This document shows, one piece after another, positions 37,101 to 47,363 of a DNA stretch of 64,000 nucleotides (its first letter is position 1; the number at the start of each line of letters is the position of its first letter). Location of the stretch: contig NC_135241.1 in assembly GCF_947623445.1 (NCBI RefSeq), positions 22,880,501 through 22,944,500 on the forward strand, read 5' to 3'. This DNA comes from Clavelina lepadiformis. Lineage: Eukaryota; Chordata; Ascidiacea; Aplousobranchia; Clavelinidae. Under the pieces are notes generated by a model. The model made no database searches. It saw only the letters and a program-made list of their open reading frames with translations, and had not been told where the DNA came from. The position numbers were made by a program, and so were the translations under genes.

Positions 37101-40100
37101 AGTACTAGAGTACTAGAGTACTAGAGTACTAGAGTACTAGAGTACTAGAGTACTAGAGTACTAGAGTACTAGAGTACTAGAGTACTAGAGTACTAGAGGA
37201 GTACTAGAGTACTAGAGTACTAGAGTACTAGAGTACTAGAGTACTAGAGTACTAGAGTACTAGAGTACTAGAGGAGTACTAGAGTACTAGAGTTACTAGA
37301 GTACTAGAGTACTAGAGTACTAGAGTACTAGAGTACTAGAGTACTAGAGTACTAGAGTACTAGAGTACTAGAGTACTAGAGTACTAGAGGAGTACTAGAG
37401 TACTAGAGTACTAGAGTACTAGAGTACTAGAGTACTAGAGTACTAGAGTACTAGAGGAGTACTAGAGTACTTAGAGTACTAGAGTACTAGAGTAACTAGA
37501 GTACTAGAGTACGTGAGGAGTACTAGAGTACTTGAGTACTAGAGTACTAGAGTACTAGAGTACTAGAGTACTAGAGTACTAGAGTACTAGAGTACTAGAG
37601 TACTAGAGTACTAGAGTACTAGAGGAGTACTAGAGTACTAGAGTACTAGAGTATAGAGTACTAGAGTACTAGAGTACTAGAGTACTAGAGGAGTACTAGA
37701 GTACTAGAGTACTAGAGTACTAGAGTACTAGAGTACTAGAGTACTAGAGGAGTACTAGAGTACTAGAGTACTAGAGTACTAGAGTACTAGAGTACTAGAG
37801 TACTAGAGGAGTACTAGAGTACTAGAGTACTAGAGTACTAGAGTACTAGAGTACTAGAGTACTAGAGTACTAGAGTACTAGAGTACTAGAGGAGTACTAG
37901 AGTACTAGAGTACTAGAGTACTAGAGTACTAGAGTACTAGAGTACTAGAGTACTAGAGTACTAGAGTACTAGAGTACTAGAGTACTAGAGAGTACTAGAG
38001 TACTAGAGTACTAGAGTACTAGAGGAGTACTAGGAGTACTAGAGTACTAGAGTACTAGAGTACTAGAGTACTAGAGTACTAGAGGAGTACTAGAGTACTA
38101 GAGTACTAGAGTACTAGAGTACTAGAGGTACTAGAGTACTAGAGGAGTACTAGAGTACTAGAGTACTAGAGTACTAGAGTACTAGAGTACTAGAGTACTA
38201 GAGGAGTACTAGAGTACTAGAGTACTAGAGTACTAGAGTACTAGAGTACTAGAGTACTAGAGGAGTACTAGAGTACTAGATTACTAGAGTACTAGAGTAC
38301 TAGAGTACTAGAGTACTAGAGTACTAGAGTACTAGAGTACTAGAGTACTAGAGTACTAGAGTACTAGAGTACTAGAGTACTAGAGTACTAGAGTACTAGA
38401 GTACTAGAGGAGTACTAGAGTACTTAGAGTACTAGAGTACTAGAGTACTAGAGTACTAGAGTACTAGAGGTACTAGAGTACTAGAGTACTAGAGTACTAG
38501 AGTACTAGAGTACTAGAGTACATAGGAGTACTAGAGTACTAGAGTACTAGAGTACTAGAGTACTAGAGTACTAGAGTACTAGAGGAGTACTAGAGTACTA
38601 GAGTACTAGAGTACTAGAGTACTAGAGTACTAGAGTACTAGAGGAGTACTAGAGTACTAGAGTACTAGAGTACTAGAGTACTAGAGTACTAGAGTACTAG
38701 AGGAGTACTAGAGTACTAGAGTACTAGAGTACTAGAGTACTAGAGTACTAGAGTACTAGAGGAGTACTAGAGTACTAGAGTACTAGAGTACTAGAGTCTA
38801 GAGTACTAGAGTACTAGAGGAGTACTAGAGTACTAGAGTACTAGAGTACTAGAGTACTAGAGTACTAGAGTACTAGAGTACTAGAGTACTAGAGTACTAG
38901 AGTACTAGAGTACTAGAGTACTAGAGTACTAGAGTACTAGAGTTACTAGAGTACTAGAGTACTAGAGTACTGGAGTACTAGAGTACTAGAGTACTAGAGG
39001 AGTACTAGAGTACTAGAGTACTAGAGTACTAGAGTACTAGAGTACTAGAGTACTAGAGGAGTACTAGAGTACTAGAGTACTAGAGTACTAGAGTACTAGA
39101 GTACTAGAGTACTAGAGTACTAGAGTACTAGAGTACTAGAGTACTAGAGTACTAGAGTACTAGAGTACTAGAGTACTAGAGTACTAGAGGAGTACTAGAG
39201 TACTAGAGTACTAGAGTACTAGAGTACTAGAGTACTAGAGTACTAGAGGAGTACTAGAGTACTAGAGTACTAGAGTACTAGAGTACTAGAGTACTAGAGT
39301 ACTAGAGTACTAGAGTACTAGAGTACTAGAGTACTAGAGTACTAGAGTACTAGAGTACTAGAGTACTAGAGTACTAGAGTACTAGAGTACTAGAGTACTA
39401 GAGTACTAGAGTACTAGAGTACTAGAGTACTAGAGTACTAGAGTACTAGAGGAGTACTAGAGTACTAGAGTACTAGAGTACTAGAGTACTAGAGTACTAG
39501 AGTACTAGAGTACTAGAGTACTAGAGTACTAGAGTACTAGAGTACTAGAGTACTAGAGTACTAGAGGAGTACTAGAGTACTAGAGTACTAGAGTACTAGA
39601 GGAGTACTAGAGTACTAGAGTACTAGAGTACTAGAGGAGTACTAGAGTACTAGAGTACTAGAGTACTAGAGTACTAGAGTACTAGAGTACTAGAGTACTA
39701 GAGTACTAGAGTACTAGAGTACTAGAGGAGTACTAGAGTACTAGAGTACTAGAGTACTAGAGTACTAGAGTACTAGAGTACTAGAGTACTAGAGTACTAG
39801 AGGAGTACTAGAGTACTAGAGTACTAGAGTACTAGAGTACTAGAGTACTAGAGTACTAGAGTACTAGAGTACTAGAGTACTAGAGTACTAGAGTACTAGA
39901 GTACTAGAGTACTAGAGTACTAGAGGAGTACTAGAGTACTAGAGTACTAGAGTACTAGAGTACTAGAGTACTAGAGTACTAGAGTACTAGAGGAGTACTA
40001 GAGTACTAGAGTACTAGAGTACTAGAGTACTAGAGTACTAGAGTACTAGAGTACTAGAGTACTAGAGGAGTACTAGAGTACTAGAGTACTAGAGTACTAG

Positions 40101-41328
40101 AGTACTAGAGTACTAGAGGAGTACTAGAGTACTAGAGTACTAGAGTACTAGAGTACTAGAGTACTAGAGTACTAGAGTACTAGAGGAGTACTAGAGTACT
40201 AGAGTACTAGAGTACTAGAGTACTAGAGTACTAGAGTACTAGAGTACTAGAGTACTAGAGGAGTACTAGAGTACTAGAGTACTAGAGTACTAGAGTACTA
40301 GAGTACTAGAGTACTAGAGTACTAGAGGAGTACTAGAGTACTAGAGTACTAGAGTACTAGAGTACTAGAGTACTAGAGTACTAGAGTACTAGAGTACTAG
40401 AGTACTAGAGTACTAGAGTACTAGAGTACTAGAGTACTAGAGTACTAGAGTACTAGAGTACTAGAGTACTAGAGTACTAGAGTACTAGAGTACTAGAGTA
40501 CTAGAGTACTAGAGTACTAGAGTACTAGAGTACTAGAGTACTAGAGTACTAGAGTACTAGAGTACTAGAGTACTAGAGTACTAGAGTACTAGAGTACTAG
40601 AGTACTAGAGTACTAGAGTACTAGAGTACTAGAGTACTAGAGTACTAGAGTACTAGAGTACTAGAGTACTAGAGTACTAGAGTACTAGAGTACTAGAGTA
40701 CTAGAGTACTAGAGTACTAGAGTACTAGAGTACTAGAGTACTAGAGTACTAGAGTACTAGAGTACTAGAGTACTAGAGTACTAGAGTACTAGAGTACTAG
40801 AGTACTAGAGTACTAGAGTACTAGAGTACTAGAGTACTAGAGTACTAGAGTACTAGAGTACTAGAGTACTAGAGTACTAGAGTACTAGAGTACTAGAGTA
40901 CTAGAGTACTAGAGTACTAGAGTACTAGAGTACTAGAGTACTAGAGTACTAGAGTACTAGAGTACTAGAGTACTAGAGTACTAGAGTACTAGAGTACTAG
41001 AGTACTAGAGTACTAGAGTACTAGAGTACTAGAGTACTAGAGTACTAGAGTACTAGAGTACTAGAGTACTAGAGTACTAGAGTACTAGAGTACTAGAGTA
41101 CTAGAGTACTAGAGTACTAGAGTACTAGAGTACTAGAGTACTAGAGTACTAGAGTACTAGAGTACTAGAGTACTAGAGTACTAGAGTACTAGAGTACTAG
41201 AGTACTAGAGTACTAGAGTACTAGAGTACTAGAGTACTAGAGTACTAGAGTACTAGAGTACTAGAGTACTAGAGTACTAGAGTACTAGAGTACTAGAGTA
41301 CTAGAGTACTAGAGTACTAGAGTACTAG
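25194..41328. repeat. 16.1-kb satellite array of the octamer AGTACTAG (~2,000 units)
   Basis: The unit AGTACTAG repeats head to tail from the tRNA end to 41328. From 25194 to about 35,787 it is error-free. From about 35,788 to 40,330 it contains many small changes and regular 3-nt additions. From about 40,331 to the end it is pure again. The unit carries the palindromes AGTACT and CTAG, so either strand can fold back. The 8-bp period places TAG or CTA in all six frames, which explains the total lack of open frames. Array length and purity may be shaped by assembly or polishing, so the copy number is provisional. Confidence 0.98.
35788..40330. repeat. Variant block of the satellite with a 59-bp higher-order period
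   Basis: Here the octamers are punctuated by an extra 3 nt (…TAGAGGAGTACTAG). The punctuation recurs mostly every 59 bp, that is seven octamers plus 3: GG pairs lie at about 38584, 38643, 38702 and 38761, and at about 38144, 38203 and 38262. Other spacings are 67 or 75 bp (eight or nine octamers plus 3). Single-base indels such as AGTATAG or GAGGTACTAG look like sequencing errors or recent mutations. Confidence 0.85.
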
Positions 41329-41790
41329 TACTGTAGTTTGTTTCTAGCGGTTTAAAGTAGTCGTTTATTGACAAGTTTTCTCGCGGTATTATTTGACTGT
41401 TGGAGTTTTGGTTTTGACTTGAGTTTACACTGTAGGCTGCAAAGTGCAGATAGGGCAAAAAAGATTGTACCACACGTAAAAAAACAGATTTTAAAATATT
41501 GTAGTTTTTAAGTCACCATAAGAGAAAATCTAGTAACAGTAATTGTGCAAATCTTAGATTTAGGACTTTCTGCATGGACGGCCAAGTTTAAAATTTATCA
41601 TCCCAGGGCGGCATTGAACTTGGCTTACTTGGGGTTTTTCCCAATTTGATAATTACATGGCCTGTTATTTAGTGTTTGCAGGTAAATACGAACTGTTCAA
41701 GTGAATTTTAATGTTAATCATAAAAGTGGTCCAGGACTGCAGGGTAGTTTACCACATTTTTAGAATGCATTTGAAAAAAGAGGTCTAGTA

Positions 41791-42070
41791 CAGGGCTTCT
41801 CAAACTGCGAGTCATGTAATTTTGGGATCGTGAAACAAATTTCATTTTTATAAATGAATTTTTTGTGTATTTTTCATTTGCTTTACTGTTTCCATTACAA
41901 GATTTTATTATTACTGTAGGCTATGTAGTTTCTGTACTTCGATGGATTGTGTGCAATTGTATGATTTTGCCAGAGACAAAAATACCACTTGAGATTTGTT
42001 ATTGGACGTTTATTGTTTTATTGTGCTACCCCTCAAGGGGTCACAGAACTAAAAAGTTTGAGAAACCCTG
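41791..42070. mobile_element. hAT-type MITE inserted in a palindromic repeat
   Basis: Ends CAGGGCTTCTCAAACTGCG and GTTTGAGAAACCCTG. The 8-bp duplication GTCTAGTA is exact (41783-41790 and 42071-42078) and is also the first 8 bp of the 100-bp palindromic repeat, so the element hit that repeat's very end. About 280 bp, no transposase. Confidence 0.9.
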
Positions 42071-42170
42071 GTCTAGTATACAAGTGCACAACCACAGAAT
42101 GCCATTATATGCTAGGCCCCATCAGCTACTCAAATTGGGACATCATCTGGTTGTGCACTTGAATGCTAGA
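42071..42170. repeat. Palindromic 100-bp repeat, copy 2
   Basis: Starts GTCTAGTATACAAGTGCACA and ends GTTGTGCACTTGAATGCTAG; same middle GGCCCCATCAGCTACTCAAATT as the other copies. Its right end has three changes. Its left 8 bp are duplicated by the adjacent hAT insertion. Confidence 0.8.
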
Positions 42171-42328
42171 TGCAAAGTTGAGAAACATTGTATTAAACTC
42201 CTTGTTGCAGACGTGCACTTGGCTTTTCCAGGTTGGAGTATAGGTGTAAATACCAGTACTTTCTTATCACAATTAATACCCTTTAAGCAGTTTAGTTTTA
42301 AAATTGAAATTTACTGCATGCAGTAAAC

Positions 42329-42629
42329 ATGAGCTTTGACTGGACAATTCCAAAGAAACCAGATTCAGTGTATGGATATCTCAGCTCGTTATACTTAATG
42401 TACTGCATACATGTTGGAACTTATGTGTTTGAACCTTGGGAAAGGGTTCTTTGCAGTGAGTTTTAGGCGAAACGTTTTTTGCATAAAGTTTCAACTATTT
42501 TAAACATTTTTGGTTGGATTTTCAGACATTATGTTCCTTGTCTTGTCTCTGATACTCATCTATGCAACTTATACATTTTTACCACAATCTATTCTTGCCA
42601 TGCTGAAGTATTTTGCCATTTTGATTTAA
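42329..42629 (+). CDS. SPTSS: Serine palmitoyltransferase small subunit, copy 2
   Basis: Exons 42329-42455 and 42526-42629, joined at the same phase-1 position as copy 1 (A|GTGAGT donor, TTTTCAG acceptor), give 76 aa, near the 71-76 aa of vertebrate SPTSSA/B. The signature is VGTYVFEPWERVLCNIMFLV, then ATYTFLPQSILAMLKYFAIL, closer to vertebrate SPTSSA at the C-terminus than copy 1. The N-terminus MSFDWTIPKKPDSVYGYL matches copy 1 (MGFDWKIYGKKPTTIVGYI), so the two are paralogues from a duplication. A CTGCATGCAG just before the start could be an acceptor for a 5' UTR intron or trans-splice. The product is expected in the ER membrane as an activator of serine palmitoyltransferase. Confidence 0.93.
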
Positions 42630-43931
42630 ACAACTGGACCCAAGAAAACTACTGAAGCTTCTACAGTCAAGTACCACCCTTGGTTTGTGCAAGATATAAC
42701 TACCGATATGACTACTATCTAAACCATCCTGTTGAGTTGTGTTATATAATATTTACTTTAGAATGATTGGTGTCATAGTGTAACCTAAGGTAAACTTTGT
42801 TGTGAAGTACAGTTTTTGGATATGTTGTTTTGTTATCTTATTTTGTGTAACGCAAAGTATTTTTTGTAGTTTTTGTGTTATGCATTTTCCGTATACACTC
42901 ATTCCTTATTATTTCTTCATGTAGTCTACTGCTTGTTTTCCACTTAATGCACTGTTATGCTTTGATATGCATTTAAATGTTAAATTTTACCTATAAACGA
43001 TATTCAGGCTTTTTATTCTTCACTTGTGTTTACAAATATGATAACATAATACTCTTTCCTGTATGTTTACCTTTATTGTATTAATCACTTTATGGATTAG
43101 TTACTCTTTGCCAAATCATTGACTTGACAGCAACTTAGGAATGTTATTACAATTCAAAAATTGTTGTTAACAATGTGATTTTAAAAGTTTTTGTTTTGTT
43201 TTTGTCATCATTTGACCAACACTAATGTATGTGTAAGATTTCATATTTGGCTTTTCTCTTTTTGCCTGTGCTTTTTACATCGTAGCCTTGTTACTTTGTA
43301 TTCTTAACATTAGCATGGAAAGACAACAGTAGCAGTTGAGGTAGACTAATTTTGTGGTGCCCAATTTTATAATCTTAATGCCTAATGGCCTAATGAAAAC
43401 TGCTTTGACTTACTTTCATTGTGTTTTAACTTCATAGTCTTGGTCAGCTCTATTTTACACAACTGGCCAAGCAGCCAAAGAAATGAATGAAAACAGTTAG
43501 TGAAATTCTACCTTTGGGTCGTCCAACTACGACATTTTGTACAGCAAGGCTTAGATGACAATCCAGTAACAAATACGATAGCTGAACACAAGAAAAGAAC
43601 TGAGGTAAGAAAACAGATGGAAGTAAAAGCAAAATATTTTGTCTGTTCAGCCGCTTAGTGAAGGAGCCAATGCTGTATAAATAGATGCGAAACAAAACAA
43701 GTCTATTAGGATTCAACCGAGCTCTATTAACGGCTGCACTCAGCGTGTCGGACTGTGTAATAACAGATACGCCCAAGCGTACCTACCGCGCTGGTCCTTT
43801 GTCACAAATTTTAACCATCTAAGATTCTAAACCTTTCAATAATGCCGAGTTGTTTTGATTTCTTAGTTTGGTAGCTTTTTAGATAACGTGAGTAACTGTA
43901 TTATAAAAACAAATAGCGTGTTATTGTAATA
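42630..43931. other. 3' UTR and intergenic DNA, possible tRNA-derived SINE near 43.7 kb
   Basis: T-rich 3' region of SPTSS copy 2. Around 43690-43800 the minus strand has GCGCGGTAGGTACGC followed about 70 bp later by GGTTGAATCC, resembling pol III A and B boxes of a decayed tRNA-derived SINE. No coding exon supported. Confidence 0.35.
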
Positions 43932-44995
43932 CAGTAAAATTCGCCTATATCGACACCTCAAGGGGATGAAGAAACAGTGTCGATATGGAGTCTATAATCT
44001 ATATTATAGACGAATCAATGTAAATTGTTCCCAAATTCCAATGTAAGGGTTGCATGTGTACTCTAATGAGCACTGCCGCTTTTTTATGTTTCCGCGTACA
44101 CTACGTCAAAGAACAACGCAAACAAGATCGTGAAAAATAATGGTAGTTTTATTTACACGTAATACGCACGCAGACTGTACGTGATATAAGTTAGAGTGAC
44201 GGTACATAAGTCATAGTGAAATCATAATTACGTCAAATTCGACTAGGCAACCTAAACCGTCATAAAGTCGTAAGTGAGATGACGTCCCGGAGTGAAAAGA
44301 AGAGCTACAACTGTCACTATAAACCATACGTGTCAAATTCCCGGCCCACGGGCGACATCCGGCCCGCTTTACATTAAAACTTGGCCCGCAATGTTATTTT
44401 ATTCATTGAACTATTTCCGGCCCGCTAGATCATTGTACAGTATAACTTACTTTTTTCAAGCAAGAAACAAGATTATAACAAATCGCACAATAGAGTAGCA
44501 CAACAGTTGCCCCACCATACGACAGAATAAATCGTTTTATTCTAACGCTTGTAATCTAGGCTGCTTTTTTCTTTATTGTTTGTTAATTCTTTAATGCTTG
44601 CAAGGAGAAAAATTAAACATAATGATGTAAGAGAAGAATAATCAAAAATAGCCCAGTCAAAAATCGTCAAAAACATCAAATAATTGGTGTTGTTTTGCTG
44701 CCTGTTCCAACTCATGTTTCGTGTCACGAAACGTTCAATCAAGTTTTATCCTTACGGCCGCCTGCGGCGTTAAATAAGTATTGAGTTTTGGTCCCTGGTG
44801 GGATTGAGTTTGACACCCCTGCTATAAACGAACAAAATGCTCTGGGGGATCAAAAAGGTGTCGATATAGGCGAACTGTATATATAGCCGAAGTCGATATA
44901 GGCGAACTCGAATGTACGTAAAAGATAGGAATTTCGCCGGGACCAACGAAAAAGTGTCGATATATGCGAACAGTCGATATTGGCGAATTCTACTG
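43932..44995. mobile_element. pogo/Tigger-like non-autonomous element
   Basis: Left end CAGTAAAATTCGCCTATATC and right end (reverse complement CAGTAGAATTCGCCAATATC) are inverted and flanked by TA. The inside carries repeated GTCGATATAGGCGAA words. It is interrupted by a hAT element at 44325-44821. Without it the length is about 560 bp. No transposase. Confidence 0.87.
44325..44821. mobile_element. hAT-type element nested in the pogo-like element
   Basis: Ends CATACGTGTCAAATTC and (reverse complement) CAGGGGTGTCAAACTC, with an exact 8-bp duplication CTATAAAC (44317-44324 and 44822-44829). GGCCCG words cluster inside the left end. About 497 bp, no transposase. It is younger than its host element. 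Confidence 0.9.
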
Positions 44996-46269
44996 TATAA
45001 CCCGGGAGAAGGAAACTCTTAAACGAACACTGGATCTACCTCATTGCGGCCAGTAAAACTTGCCAAATTACCAATATGTCCTGTCCGAAGCGGTTAGATA
45101 AGTTATTAGTTATTACAGATCCTTAATGAAGTGTGTGCATGCCCAAGATATACGATGGTTTTTGTATCTTTACCGTAAAAATTTCCATTAGTTTGTTGTT
45201 GTTTAACGTTGTTTTTTTGGAATTCCTCCCATCAGCAAGAAAACGTTCCAACTCATCATTCAGAGCAAGAAAATCAATAAGAAATGCGGCAACACACACA
45301 GGCTATAATGCGCGATCGACCACCAGTTTCCTAGCAGTGGAACAAACTATAAAGCATACAAAAATGACAATACACTATTCAGTAGGCCTACTCTGATAAA
45401 CAAAGCATTGTATTCATTTTGTCCAGTAAGTGGAATGTTTACATAAGAAACCGTTGTCATCATGTTTATGTAAAAAAGTAAAAAATTCTTCGAATGAAAC
45501 GTTTTTTCTCAATTATAATGCAGGAAAGAAGACAAAAAATATACAGGCCACTAACACACTAAAAATAGTAACAATTATGTTTATACAATAAATGCTATAA
45601 TCTTTAATTTTTGCTCATTTATTAACAAACCTGTAGCCAATTGTTATATATATGTAATTATTACTCAGCTGATTTTTCTAATTAAGAATTTACTGCACAA
45701 TCTCAGCAACAATGTTCGAACAAAACGAAGCACCAAATTGTATAATATTTGCAAGTTGTTTAATTAATCAAACAACGACAACAATTTTTTGAGTTTAGAC
45801 GCCTTTCAGATTAAAACATACGGTTCAGACTAGGGGTAATTCCCCTCTAATTCCTTTTTGACAACATGGACTCCTTCAAGATGGATTGAAGATATCTATG
45901 GGGTTGAACACTTGTCACGTGATCAAAAAGATTAAACGCAAATAAAACTTAAGCAATAGTTTTATATCAAATAAATTTTACTTGTTTAAACATAATTAAT
46001 TTTAGGATTTTTTTGTTTGTTTAGTTGACAAAAAAGGGTTTTATTGATTAGAAAACTCACTCTAAGCTCTAAGTTTTTTCGACCGTATCAGACAGGTTAC
46101 GCTTCAATTGGTTAGGACTCTTGCCAAAACATAAGGCTAGTTTCGAACGTCGAAGTGAATAAAAAGGTCCGTTAAGATTAGCTTAAGTCGGACAGTTGAT
46201 CATAAAGAGCTGTGTAGCTCTTTAAGAGATCCATGGAGACTTGAAATTTTATTAGGGAAGGGTTATAGG
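44996..46269. other. No gene seen
   Basis: AT-rich intergenic DNA. An 87-codon open frame near 45133-45396 lacks splice signals or family features. Nothing supported. Confidence 0.5.
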
Positions 46270-46556
46270 CAGGGTTGCCATCAGTCTAGACTCAAAAATA
46301 AGGACGACTAGGAAACGAAAGAAGAATACTGGCCTACCTTAAACAGTGCACAACAGGAAAAGGCAATCAACGTTCTTAAAAAAAGTTATATTAAAGGTGT
46401 AAAAATGCCCAAAATAGGAACCTCTGCCCTAAAAATAGGATAAAAATAAGGAGGGAGGTGAACATATCTTAAAAATACGGACAAAAATATTTTCTAAGAC
46501 ACAGCAGACACTCAAAATAAGGTAAAATCTTAGAAAAAGACGGTATAATAACCCTG
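46270..46556. mobile_element. hAT-type MITE
   Basis: Ends CAGGGTTGCCATCAG and ATAATAACCCTG, flanked by an exact 8-bp duplication GTTATAGG (46262-46269 and 46557-46564). The inside has repeated AAAATAAGGA/AAAATAGGA words. About 287 bp, no transposase. Confidence 0.88.
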
Positions 46557-47363
46557 GTTATAGGCACATACTTGCATACGGTATTGCTAAAGTAGGCTGA
46601 ATGTATCAACCTGAAATTGTGTTTCTTTTGGTTTTATTTAAGTATTTTAATCATCCATCTGATACAATGCATATGCACAGTAACAACTTCTAGGCACGTT
46701 CTAAACGTTTCCTTAAATATTGTTTCGACGTAGCCTAAAAATTTATAAAGTTTTAAGCCCTCAGGTTTTTTCCAGTTTTCTTATTTATTGATTGTTTTTG
46801 CGAGTTTTACTGTTTTATGATGAGGTTAGCTCACCATACTTTTCACAAAACATAAACGATTAGATATCAACTGTATCTGGCTGTATGTTTTTAACCAGTT
46901 GATAATAACCTACCTTCATGGGTAACTTCGTTTCGTGATAACATCTTGAATGGCCATCAGCCACAATACCCACCATGCTATGCCATATGTCTCCCCATCT
47001 TCCACACTGCAGACCAGTCAGGTGCACACCCAAGATTTTTTGGCCAAAACAACATTACACACCAGGTGAAGAGCGATCTCTCTAAAACGAAGGACCTCCT
47101 TTTCTTCCTTTTTTATTATGAAAGTTCCCACCCCGTAAAAAAATGCTGGATGTGCTAATGCCAGAAGCCGTGATGCACGCCAGAATGTTGCTTCTATACC
47201 CCTGAAATCTTGTTAAGAGCTGAGTCAAACTGCAGTGTGGCCCATCTACAATAAGATACAGGTCGAACTGGCTGATGAGTTTCTTTACTCCTTTTGTTAG
47301 GTGTTCTTTTGTGACCATCATAGATAAGATAAGGTTGTAGTATTGTTAAAAAGCCCAGAAACG
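46557..47363. other. Upstream region of FNTB, origin of 46.9-47.3 kb unclear
   Basis: The part at 46940-47320 has a higher GC content and a 79-codon minus-strand frame (47321-47082, with KKLISQFDLYLIVDGPHC). It may be a decayed retroposed gene piece, but no family was recognised. Confidence 0.35.

Noticed and set aside
25194..41328. CRISPR-like or telomere-like array
   Set aside because: The array is a simple 8-bp tandem repeat with no spacers, and the unit is unlike any telomere repeat I know.
41783..42170. Relation between the palindromic repeat (CTAGTATAC) and the satellite octamer (CTAGAGTAC)
   Set aside because: Only short shared words; no alignable longer match, so a common origin is not supported.
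43450..43776. 108-codon minus-strand frame as a protein gene
   Set aside because: Overlaps a possible tRNA-derived SINE and has no family features or splice signals.
47082..47321. 79-codon minus-strand frame as a gene
   Set aside because: No family recognised; possibly a decayed retroposed piece, but evidence is too thin.
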